Shown: positions 1-5,414 of the stretch, one piece after another
How the letters are laid out: each line of letters starts with the position of its first letter
Numbering within the stretch: the first letter of the stretch is position 1
Assembly (NCBI RefSeq): GCF_946479885.1
Contig: NZ_CAMLHM010000099.1
Location: 1 to 5,423 of the forward strand
DNA from: an uncultured Devosia sp.
GTDB lineage: Bacteria > Pseudomonadota > Alphaproteobacteria > Rhizobiales > Devosiaceae
DNA length: 5,423 nucleotides
Direction of reading: 5' to 3'
Made by a program: the position numbers and the translations under genes
The notes under the pieces: model-generated
Seen by the model: the letters and a program-made list of their open reading frames with translations, nothing else
Told to the model about the DNA's origin: nothing
Databases searched by the model: none

Positions 1-1
1 C

Positions 2-901
2 TGGCAGGATGGGCGCCTGTTCGGCAGCCTGATCGACGTGCTCAACCGCGGCGCCCCGGTGGCGATCCTGGCCATCGGCATGACCGGGGTCATCGCCACC
101 AAGGGCGTCGACCTGTCCGTCGGCGCCATCATGGCCGTCTGCGGCGCCGTCGCCGCGACCATGGTTGTGGCGGGTTATCCGACGCCCATCGCGGTCGTTG
201 CTGCCCTGGCCGTGGGCCTCGCCTGTGGCCTCTGGAACGGGTTCCTGGTGGCCGTGCTCGATATCCAGCCCATCATCGCCACGCTGGTGCTGATGGTGGC
301 CGGCCGCGGCATCGCCCAGCTCATCACCGAGGGCTATATCGTCACCTTCAATGAGCCGTCGCTGATCTTCATCGGCACCGGTTCATTCTTCGGCTTCCCC
401 ATGGCCGCAGTCATCGCGCTGGTGCTGATGATCCTGGTGACGCTGCTGGTGCGGCGCACCGCCATCGGCCTCTTCATCCAGGCCATCGGCGTCAACCGCG
501 CCGCCGCCTCGCTGGCCGGCATCCATAGCCGCATGCTGCTGATGCTGGTCTATGCCCTCAGTGGCCTCTGTGCTGCAGTCGCCGGCATTATCGTGGCGGC
601 CGATATCCGCGGCGCCGATGCCAACAATTCCGGCCTGTGGCTTGAACTCGACGCCATCCTGGCCGTGGTCATCGGCGGCACGTCGCTGCTGGGCGGCAAA
701 TTCTCCATCCCGCTGGCCGTGGTCGGTGCCCTCATCATCCAGGCCATGAATACCGGCATCCTGGTCTCGGGCTTCCGGCCCGAATTCAACCTCATCGTCA
801 AGGCCGGGATGATCATCCTCATCCTGATGCTGCAATCGCCGCTGGTCGGCAATGCGGCCGGCTTCTTCAAACGCGACAGCAGGCAGGCGAGCTCGAAATG
901 A
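2..901 (+). CDS. ytfT: Sugar ABC transporter permease, YtfT type (5'-truncated by window edge)
   Basis: Inner-membrane permease of a carbohydrate-uptake ABC transporter of the RbsC/AraH class (BPD_transp_2 family); it would pair with the YjfF-like permease encoded next. The reading frame is open from base 2, and the first visible residues (WQDGRLFGS, then a D-LNR-APVA-LAIGMT stretch) match, from memory, the interior of E. coli YtfT starting near residue 47, so a GTG at 38 is not the start and about 45-50 N-terminal residues lie outside the window. 299 codons are visible. Family signatures are present: IATKGVDLSVGA (one K where E. coli has G), AGRGIAQLIT, the cytoplasmic loop GLFIQAIGVNRAAASLAGI that faces the ATPase, and AADIRGADANNSGLWLELDA near the C-terminus. 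The protein is almost entirely hydrophobic helices. The stop overlaps the next start as ATGA. Known relatives carry galactofuranose (E. coli) or L-arabinofuranose (Shewanella Gaf); the substrate here is inferred from the abfA neighbour. Confidence 0.93.
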   Translation, partial: WQDGRLFGSLIDVLNRGAPVAILAIGMTGVIATKGVDLSVGAIMAVCGAVAATMVVAGYPTPIAVVAALAVGLACGLWNGFLVAVLDIQPIIATLVLMVAGRGIAQLITEGYIVTFNEPSLIFIGTGSFFGFPMAAVIALVLMILVTLLVRRTAIGLFIQAIGVNRAAASLAGIHSRMLLMLVYALSGLCAAVAGIIVAADIRGADANNSGLWLELDAILAVVIGGTSLLGGKFSIPLAVVGALIIQAMNTGILVSGFRPEFNLIVKAGMIILILMLQSPLVGNAAGFFKRDSRQASSK

Positions 902-1875
902 AACGCAGTCTTCGCCCGCTCGCCGCCACCGCCGTCATCTTCCTCATCGCCTATGCCCTCAGCGTCGTGCAGTTCCCCGGCATGCTGTCGACCCGCGTGC
1001 TCGGCAATTTCCTCACCGACAATGCCTTCCTGGGCATTGCCGCCGTGGGCATGACCTTCGTCATTATCTCGGGCGGTATCGACCTGTCGGTGGGCGCCGT
1101 CATCGGCTTCACCGGGGTGCTGGTGGCCGTGCTGATTTCATGGATGGGCCTCCATCCCCTGGTGGCCTTCGCCATTGCCCTGGGCGTCGCGGCTTTGTTT
1201 GGCGGGGCCATGGGTGCCGCCATCCACTATCTGCAGGTGCCCAGCTTCATCGTGACCCTGGCCGGCATGTTCCTGGCCCGTGGCGGCGCTTCGGTGATCA
1301 CCCAGGATTCGGTGCCGATCAATCACGAATTCTACGCCACCATTTCCGACCTCGTCATCCGCCTGCCTGGCGGCGGCCGGTTGAGCTTCATTGGCCTATT
1401 GATGGTCGCGGTGTTTCTCGTGGGGGCCCTGCTGGCCCACCGCACCCGGTTTGGCTCCTATGTCTATGCCCTGGGCGGCAACCCGGTCTCGGCCTCGCTC
1501 ATGGGCGTGCCGGTTGCCCGCACCACGGTGCAGATCTACATGCTGTCGAGCATATTGGCCGCATTGGCGGGAATCGTCTTTTCGCTCTACACATCGGCGG
1601 GCTATCCGCTGGCCGCCGTGGGCGTCGAACTCGATGCGATCAGCGCGGTGGTCATCGGCGGCACGCTGCTGACCGGCGGCTACGGCTTCATCCTGGGCTC
1701 GTTCGTCGGCGTCATGCTGCTTGGCCTCGTCCAGACCTACATCATCTTCGACGGCACGCTGTCGAGCTGGTGGACCAAGATCGTGATCGGCGTGCTGCTG
1801 TTCTTGTTCATTGTGCTGCAGCGGATAATATTTGCAGCCTCCGCCCCCGGAGAAGAGTCGTCCGAGAAAGTGTAG
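898..1875 (+). CDS. yjfF: Sugar ABC transporter permease, YjfF type
   Basis: Second membrane subunit of the same furanose-type ABC importer, expected to form a heterodimer with the YtfT-like protein. At 325 residues it is close to E. coli YjfF (about 331). Conserved stretches recalled from YjfF run through the whole protein: QFPG, STRV near residue 30, LTDNAFLGIAAVGMTFVI, SGGIDLSVGAVIGFTGV, TLAGMFLARG, PINHEFY, the cytoplasmic loop RTRFGSYVYALGGNP, VGVELDAISAVVIGGTLL and FDGTLSSWWTKI. Roughly eight to ten hydrophobic helices can be read. The ATG at 898 lies inside the ATGA overlap with the upstream stop, with a weak Shine-Dalgarno-like AGGCGAG at 885-891, so translation is probably coupled. 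The last ~12 residues are polar and differ from E. coli. The sugar-binding protein and ATPase genes are not in the window and should lie upstream of the ytfT-like gene. Confidence 0.94.
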   Translation: MKRSLRPLAATAVIFLIAYALSVVQFPGMLSTRVLGNFLTDNAFLGIAAVGMTFVIISGGIDLSVGAVIGFTGVLVAVLISWMGLHPLVAFAIALGVAALFGGAMGAAIHYLQVPSFIVTLAGMFLARGGASVITQDSVPINHEFYATISDLVIRLPGGGRLSFIGLLMVAVFLVGALLAHRTRFGSYVYALGGNPVSASLMGVPVARTTVQIYMLSSILAALAGIVFSLYTSAGYPLAAVGVELDAISAVVIGGTLLTGGYGFILGSFVGVMLLGLVQTYIIFDGTLSSWWTKIVIGVLLFLFIVLQRIIFAASAPGEESSEKV

Positions 1876-1876
1876 C

Positions 1877-2614
1877 ATGATCGAAGCAGGCAGCCTTATT
1901 CGCTCGCTGTCCGGCCGACCCGCTGCACGGAACTTCCATACCTTCGTCATCAACGAAATCGGGCAGGGCATCGTCACCGGCAAATATCCGGTGGGCTCGA
2001 TCCTCGCCAGCGATGCGGTAATGATGGAAACCTATGGCGTGTCGCGCACCGTGCTGCGCGAGGCGCTCAAGACCCTGGAGGCCAAGGGCCTGGTCGAGGC
2101 GCGCCCCAAGGTGGGCACCCGCGTCTCCCTGCCCAGCCGCTGGAGCTTCTTTGACCCCCAGGTGCTGTCCTGGCACTTCTATGCCAAGCCCGACCGGCAT
2201 TTCTACGAGAGCCTGTTCGAGGTTCGTCGGGCGCTGGAGACCCGGGCTGCCGCCCTCGCCACCCAGCGACGCACGGCCGAGAACATTCGCGTCATGAAAT
2301 ACTGGCTGCACCAGATGGAGTCGGCCGGCGGCGATCTCGAGAACCACGGCATCGCCGCGCTCGAAATTCACCGCACCGTCGCCGAAACCTCCGACAATGC
2401 GCTGCTGCGCTCGGTGACCGGCATCGTCGAACTGACGATCGCGCTGGCCCTCAAGCAATGCGTAGCCCAGGGCCCCGGGACTTACCTCGCCACGACCCTT
2501 GAGGCGCTGACGCGCCTGGTCGCCGCCATCGGCAAGGCCGACGCTACCGACGCCAGCACCATTGTCGGCGAGGTCATCGATCTCGACGAGGCGCGCGTCA
2601 TGGCCCTGCTATAG
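1877..2614 (+). CDS. GntR-family transcriptional regulator, FadR subfamily with FCD domain
   Basis: DNA-binding regulator, probably a repressor that responds to a sugar or sugar acid. The 245-residue protein has an N-terminal winged helix-turn-helix (about residues 20-85) with the hallmarks of the GntR family: IVTGKYPVGSIL, MMETYGVSRTVLREALKTLEAKGLVEARPKVGTRV. A linker containing W89, F91-F92 and D93-P94-x-VLSW resembles DgoR-type proteins, and an all-helical FCD effector domain follows (about 108-240), beginning F-EVRRALETRAAALA. I chose the ATG at 1877, one base after the yjfF stop, with a weak GAGAAAG at 1864-1870; a TTG at 1832 in the same frame would add 15 residues and overlap yjfF by 44 bases and is less likely. 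Co-transcription with the permease genes points to control of the transporter or of the flanking arabinose genes. The FCD metal-ligand pattern looks incomplete: H165 is kept, but the Asp four residues earlier reads as Ala and the later two His are not evident. Confidence 0.92.
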   Translation: MIEAGSLIRSLSGRPAARNFHTFVINEIGQGIVTGKYPVGSILASDAVMMETYGVSRTVLREALKTLEAKGLVEARPKVGTRVSLPSRWSFFDPQVLSWHFYAKPDRHFYESLFEVRRALETRAAALATQRRTAENIRVMKYWLHQMESAGGDLENHGIAALEIHRTVAETSDNALLRSVTGIVELTIALALKQCVAQGPGTYLATTLEALTRLVAAIGKADATDASTIVGEVIDLDEARVMALL

Positions 2615-2648
2615 CGCCTGACAAGTCATCGGGACGGCGCGGCGCCCA

Positions 2649-2678
2649 TTGACAGGCAGCCTCACCCCACCGGATAAG
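2649..2678 (+). promoter_or_regulatory. Predicted sigma-70-type promoter of the ArsR-like regulator gene
   Basis: A perfect -35 hexamer TTGACA at 2649-2654 is followed after 18 bp by GATAAG at 2673-2678 (four of six match TATAAT). Transcription would begin near 2685, giving a leader of about 45 bases. The site lies just after gntR, so the ArsR-like gene probably has its own transcription unit, although no terminator separates it from gntR and read-through is possible. Confidence 0.5.
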
Positions 2679-2703
2679 TATCGAAAGCTTTGATATACAA
2701 AGC
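2679..2703 (+). promoter_or_regulatory. Nested palindromes at the predicted start site: candidate operator
   Basis: Two overlapping dyad-symmetric elements sit immediately downstream of the predicted -10. The first, 2679-2695, is TATC-G-AA then AGC then TT-T-GATA, with six of seven arm positions complementary. The second, 2687-2703, is GCTTTG-ATATA-CAAAGC, a perfect 6-bp inverted repeat with a 5-bp spacer. The pentamer AAAGC also occurs twice directly (2684-2688 and 2699-2703). A protein bound here would cover the start point of transcription. Autorepression by the ArsR-like product is the obvious hypothesis, but the GntR protein cannot be excluded; the sites do not fit the FadR-type GT-N3-AC pattern. 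Confidence 0.45.
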
Positions 2704-2729
2704 GGGCAGCGCACACTTACGGATGCACA

Positions 2730-3659
2730 ATGAGCCGGAATTTTCTGCTGATCGACCCTGAAGAAGGCATGGAAGTGCTCAAGGGTCTGGCATCACCAAT
2801 TCGGGTAAAGATCCTCAAAGCCTTGCGCCAGAAGGGTCCACTCAACGGCAATGAGATTGCCGAGCATCTGGACCTGCCGCAATCGACGGTGTCGACCAAC
2901 CTGCAGATCCTCGAAAGCACCGGCCTGATCCGGATGGAGACGCAGAAGGCCCGCAAGGGCAACCAGAAGGTGTGCCACTCCGCCTTCGACGAAGTGGTGG
3001 TGATGTTCAAGGAAGATTCGGAGCCGCCGCGCGAGAACACCATCGAGGTGGCGATGCCGCTCGGGCTCTATACCAGTTGCGAAGTGTCGGCGCCCTGCGG
3101 CTCATGCTCGGTCGAGGGCATTATCGGCCTGCTCGATGTGCCCGACTCTTTCCTCAATCCGGAGCGGATGAAGGCGGGGCTGATCTGGTTTACCCGCGGC
3201 TATCTCGAATATCAGTTTCCCAACAATGCCAAGCTGGGCAAGCGCAAGATCGAAGTCATTGAATTTTCAATGGAGTTGAGCTCGGAGGTGCCGGGAACCT
3301 CGGCCGACTGGCCCAGCGATATCACGCTGTCGGTCAACGGCACCGAAATCGGCAACTGGACCTCGCCGGGCGATTTCGGCGACAAGCGCGGCGTCTATAC
3401 GCCCGATTGGTGGAAGCTCAAGGGCAGCCAATATGGCAAGCTCAAGAGCTGGCGGGTGACGCAGAACGGCACCTACGTGGATGGCATGAAGATATCCCCA
3501 GTCTCGTTGGGCGATCTCGACCTCACCACCCACCACTCGATCAGGCTGCGGATTGCCGTCAAGGATGACGCCAAACACCCCGGCGGCGTTAACATTTTCG
3601 GCCGCGGCTTCGGCAACTACGACCAGGATATCATCATGCGGCTGCAGACCGAGCGGTAG
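2730..3659 (+). CDS. ArsR-fold HTH transcriptional regulator with large C-terminal domain (COG4189-like)
   Basis: Predicted DNA-binding regulator of 309 residues, about three times the length of a simple ArsR/SmtB repressor. The N-terminus is an ArsR-type winged helix: LKGLASPIRVKILKAL (17-32), then NEIAEHLDLPQSTVSTNLQ (41-59) as the helix-turn-helix, LESTGLIR and the wing (about 68-85). The classic metal-sensing ELCVCDL box is absent. The rest (about 104-309) has a segment with C117, C123 and C126, the string GIIGLLDVPDSF, LIWFTRGYLEYQFPN (151-165), and then alternating hydrophobic/polar, Trp- and Gly-rich stretches suggesting a beta-sandwich; I infer a ligand (perhaps sugar) sensing role. 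From memory it resembles the poorly described COG4189 regulators. The ATG at 2730 has no convincing ribosome binding site, but the alignment of the HTH leaves a normal N-terminus; the in-frame ATG at 2769 is less likely because it would begin only four residues before the conserved LKGLASP helix. Its place directly before abfA suggests control of arabinofuranoside degradation. Confidence 0.85.
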   Translation: MSRNFLLIDPEEGMEVLKGLASPIRVKILKALRQKGPLNGNEIAEHLDLPQSTVSTNLQILESTGLIRMETQKARKGNQKVCHSAFDEVVVMFKEDSEPPRENTIEVAMPLGLYTSCEVSAPCGSCSVEGIIGLLDVPDSFLNPERMKAGLIWFTRGYLEYQFPNNAKLGKRKIEVIEFSMELSSEVPGTSADWPSDITLSVNGTEIGNWTSPGDFGDKRGVYTPDWWKLKGSQYGKLKSWRVTQNGTYVDGMKISPVSLGDLDLTTHHSIRLRIAVKDDAKHPGGVNIFGRGFGNYDQDIIMRLQTER

Positions 3660-3688
3660 CCAATTATCATATTTTTTCCTCATCCCTA

Positions 3689-3717
3689 TTGCGTCGGCGC
3701 GCTGCGCTCGTTTAAAA
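3689..3717 (+). promoter_or_regulatory. Possible weak promoter upstream of abfA
   Basis: The 100-bp gap before abfA is AT-richer than its surroundings. TTGCGT (3689-3694) and TTAAAA (3712-3717) stand 17 bp apart, but the -10 matches only three of six consensus bases. The gene may instead be read through from the ArsR-like gene, since no good terminator lies between them. Offered as a candidate only. Confidence 0.25.
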
Positions 3718-3739
3718 CGCAGTAACTGATATAGATCAG
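3709..3739 (+). promoter_or_regulatory. Two small inverted repeats upstream of abfA: candidate regulator sites
   Basis: CGTTT-A-AAACG at 3709-3719 is a perfect 11-bp palindrome overlapping the possible -10, and CTGAT-ATAG-ATCAG at 3726-3739 has perfect 5-bp arms. The second contains TGATATA (3727-3733), which also occurs in the palindromic region before the ArsR-like gene (2691-2697). Both lie within 50 bp of the abfA start, where a repressor would act. Short palindromes like these can arise by chance. Confidence 0.3.
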
Positions 3740-3749
3740 AAATGGGAAT

Positions 3750-3754
3750 GGAGG
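3750..3754 (+). promoter_or_regulatory. abfA ribosome binding site that decides the start
   Basis: GGAGG at 3750-3754 is a strong Shine-Dalgarno sequence. Four in-frame ATGs lie nearby (3742, 3748, 3757, 3760). The first two precede or overlap the site and cannot use it; the ATG at 3760 is 5 bases downstream and best placed, with 3757 only 2 bases away. Confidence 0.8.
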
Positions 3755-3759
3755 AAATG

Positions 3760-5274
3760 ATGAAGGCGTCCGTCGTCGCGCACAAGGACTATACGATCAG
3801 CAAGATCGATGATCGTGTCTATGGCGCATTCCTGGAGCATCTCGGCCGGGCAATCTACGAAGGCATCTACGAGCCCGACCATCCGACCGCCGACAAGGAC
3901 GGGATGCGGGGCGACGTGGTCAAGCTCGTCAAGGACCTCAACGTTCCGGTGGTGCGCTACCCCGGCGGCAACTTCGTTTCCGCCTACAACTGGGAAGATG
4001 GCATCGGCCCGCGCGACCAGCGCCCCGTTCGCCTTGACCTCGCCTGGCACACCTCCGAGAGCAACGCGGTAGGCGTGCATGAATTCGCCGACTGGTGCGC
4101 CACCGTCGGCACCGAGATGATGCTGGCGGTGAACCTGGGTTCGCGCGGCGTCGACGATGCCCGCAATTTCCTCGAATACGTCAACCATCCCGGCGGCTCC
4201 TACTGGAGCGACCTGCGCATCAAGAACGGCCGCAAGGAACCGTGGAACGTCAAGATGTGGTGCCTGGGCAATGAAATGGACGGCCCCTGGCAGGTCGGCC
4301 ACAAGGATGCCGACGAATACGGCAAGCTGGCCGCCAACACCGCCCGCGCCATGCGCATGTTCGACAAGTCGCTCGAGCTGATCGTCTGCGGCTCCTCGCA
4401 TATGGACATGCCCAGCTTCCCCGATTGGGAACGCATCGTGCTCGAGCATACCTATGAGCATGTCGATCACATCAGCCTGCACATGTATTTCGCCAACCGC
4501 GATGACAACACGCCCAACTATCTGGGGCTGAGCCATAAGCTGGACCGCTACATCGAGACCGTGGCCTCGACCATCAAGCAGGTGAAGGCCAAGAAGAAGT
4601 CCAAGAAGGACATCTACATCTCCTTCGACGAATGGAACGTCTGGTACCACTCCAACAAGAAGGATCGCGAGATCCTCGATGGCAATGGCGGCTGGCCGCA
4701 TGCGCCGGGCCTGCTGGAAGACATCTACAATTTCGAAGACGTGCTGATGGTGGGGTTGATCCTCAACACCTTCATCCGCCGCTCCGACGTGGTGAAGATC
4801 GCCTGTATCGCCCAGCTGGTGAACGTCATTGCCCCGATCATGACGGAAAAGGGCGGTCCGGCCTGGGCCCAGACTATCTACTACCCCTACTTCTTCGCCT
4901 CGGTCTTCGGTCGCGGCACCGCGCTGCAGCTGGTGACCAGCTCGCCCGGCTACGAAACCACCCATGCGGCCGATACGCCGTTCGTGGACGTGTCCGGCGT
5001 GCACAATGAAGAAGATGGCACGCTGAGTTTCTTCCTGGTCAACCGTCACACGACCGAGACCATCGAGACCGAGGTGAGCCTGCAGGGCTTCGGCAATGCC
5101 ACCGTCATCGACCACCAGGTGATGACCCATCCCGACCTCAAGTCGGTCAACACGGCCAAGAACCAGCAGGAAGTCGCCCCGCGCAAGGGCACTGGCGCCA
5201 AGATCGCCAACGGCACCCTGACTGTCGCGCTGCCGCCATACTCCTATCAGATGGTCCGCGTGAAGCTGGGCTGA
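3760..5274 (+). CDS. abfA: Intracellular GH51 alpha-L-arabinofuranosidase
   Basis: Retaining glycoside hydrolase (EC 3.2.1.55) that removes terminal alpha-L-arabinofuranosyl groups from arabino-oligosaccharides and arabinoxylan fragments. The 504-residue length is typical of the family. Clear similarity, from memory, to Geobacillus stearothermophilus T-6 AbfA runs end to end with a constant three-residue offset through the catalytic domain. The acid/base is E172 in CLGNEMDGPWQ and the nucleophile is E291 in SFDEWNVWYHSN (E175 and E294 in T-6). Other active-site motifs are FLEHLGRAIYEGIYEP (24-39), RYPGGNFVSAYNWEDG (from R66) and the CIAQLVNVIAPIMT stretch. A (beta/alpha)8 barrel is followed from about residue 385 by the C-terminal beta-sandwich. 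There is no signal peptide, so it acts in the cytoplasm on imported material. The start at 3760 is set by the GGAGG site; the ATG at 3742 would add six residues. It follows the ArsR-like regulator and ends at an intrinsic terminator. Confidence 0.96.
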   Translation: MKASVVAHKDYTISKIDDRVYGAFLEHLGRAIYEGIYEPDHPTADKDGMRGDVVKLVKDLNVPVVRYPGGNFVSAYNWEDGIGPRDQRPVRLDLAWHTSESNAVGVHEFADWCATVGTEMMLAVNLGSRGVDDARNFLEYVNHPGGSYWSDLRIKNGRKEPWNVKMWCLGNEMDGPWQVGHKDADEYGKLAANTARAMRMFDKSLELIVCGSSHMDMPSFPDWERIVLEHTYEHVDHISLHMYFANRDDNTPNYLGLSHKLDRYIETVASTIKQVKAKKKSKKDIYISFDEWNVWYHSNKKDREILDGNGGWPHAPGLLEDIYNFEDVLMVGLILNTFIRRSDVVKIACIAQLVNVIAPIMTEKGGPAWAQTIYYPYFFASVFGRGTALQLVTSSPGYETTHAADTPFVDVSGVHNEEDGTLSFFLVNRHTTETIETEVSLQGFGNATVIDHQVMTHPDLKSVNTAKNQQEVAPRKGTGAKIANGTLTVALPPYSYQMVRVKLG

Positions 5275-5280
5275 CGCGCT

Positions 5281-5316
5281 GAGGAGCTCCATCAAAACTG
5301 ATGGGGCTCCTCTTTT
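5281..5316 (+). terminator. Intrinsic (rho-independent) terminator after abfA
   Basis: A 14-bp stem (5281-5294 pairing with 5299-5312, GAGGAGC-T-CCATCA against TGATGG-G-GCTCCTC, one T-G wobble) with an AAAC loop is followed at once by TTTT at 5313-5316. It begins six bases after the abfA stop. There is no A-run on the other side, so it works in the forward direction only, and it isolates abfA from the promoter downstream. Confidence 0.93.
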
Positions 5317-5328
5317 GTATCCAACAAT

Positions 5329-5342
5329 GTGATGAACATCAC
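5329..5342 (+). promoter_or_regulatory. CRP/FNR-family-like box upstream of the right-edge promoter
   Basis: GTGATG-AA-CATCAC is a perfect inverted repeat with 6-bp arms. Read with one more base on each side (5328-5343) it is TGTGA-N6-TCACG, nine of ten matches to the E. coli CRP consensus TGTGA-N6-TCACA. Its centre would lie about 50 bp upstream of the predicted transcription start, between the usual class II (-41.5) and class I (-61.5) positions. Another regulator with a similar half-site could bind it. Confidence 0.45.
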
Positions 5343-5350
5343 GAAGCTCA

Positions 5351-5378
5351 TTGACAACGGTCAGGGGGCTCTTAGTAT
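5351..5378 (+). promoter_or_regulatory. Predicted sigma-70-type promoter for the gene past the right edge
   Basis: A perfect TTGACA -35 at 5351-5356 and TAGTAT at 5373-5378 (four of six match TATAAT) are separated by 16 bp. Transcription would start near 5385, leaving a leader of about 35 bases before the ribosome binding site and start. The upstream terminator and the operator-like palindromes around it support a true, regulated promoter. Confidence 0.6.
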
Positions 5379-5384
5379 GACTAA
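5372..5384 (+). promoter_or_regulatory. Candidate FadR-subfamily GntR operator over the -10 element
   Basis: TTAGT-ATG-ACTAA is a perfect 13-bp inverted repeat. Its core (5373-5383) fits the pattern TNGTNNNACNA known for FadR-subfamily GntR regulators at every fixed position. It covers the predicted -10 hexamer and reaches the start point, the classic place for repression. The GntR regulator encoded at 1877-2614 in this same window is the natural candidate to bind it, but this is inference. Confidence 0.55.
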
Positions 5385-5408
5385 TGAGGGCGCTGGAGGG
5401 CGTCCCAA

Positions 5409-5414
5409 GGGAGG
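5409..5414 (+). promoter_or_regulatory. Strong ribosome binding site of a gene starting at or beyond the right edge
   Basis: GGGAGG at 5409-5414 is followed by five A residues and then TTG at 5420-5422, which is correctly spaced to be a start codon; an ATG just outside the window is also possible. The product cannot be identified from three bases. In loci of this kind a sugar-binding protein or a catabolic enzyme would be a reasonable guess only. Confidence 0.6.

Noticed and set aside
1832..1876. Upstream TTG start for the GntR protein
   Set aside because: It would overlap yjfF by 44 bases and add 15 residues with no family similarity; the ATG at 1877 directly after the yjfF stop is better placed.
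852..1880. Plus-strand 342-codon frame overlapping yjfF
   Set aside because: The translation is Arg/His/Gly-rich with no hydrophobic helices, a frame-shifted reading of yjfF.
1808..2458. Minus-strand open frame opposite the GntR gene
   Set aside because: Antisense shadow of a well-supported GntR/FCD gene, with no recognisable domain.
2619..2628. TGAC-AA-GTCA inverted repeat after gntR
   Set aside because: Arms are only 4 bp and no promoter element is aligned with it; expected by chance.
2636..2646. GC-rich palindrome GGCGC-G-GCGCC after gntR as a terminator
   Set aside because: The stem allows only about four pairs around a tight loop and no T-run follows; not a credible intrinsic terminator.
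3641..3677. Possible terminator after the ArsR-like gene (GGCTGC/GTAGCC stem and T-run at 3672-3677)
   Set aside because: The stem is short, contains a wobble, has a 10-base loop and is about ten bases from the T-run; too weak to call.
3736..5295. Long open frame on the minus strand (519 codons) opposite abfA
   Set aside because: It is the GC-skewed antisense shadow of abfA; its His/Asp/Val/Gly-rich composition is typical of such shadows and it matches no family, while the plus strand encodes an unmistakable GH51 enzyme.
5352..5363. TGAC-AACG-GTCA inverted repeat over the -35 of the right-edge promoter
   Set aside because: Arms of only 4 bp, and part of the symmetry comes from the -35 hexamer itself; not distinguishable from chance.
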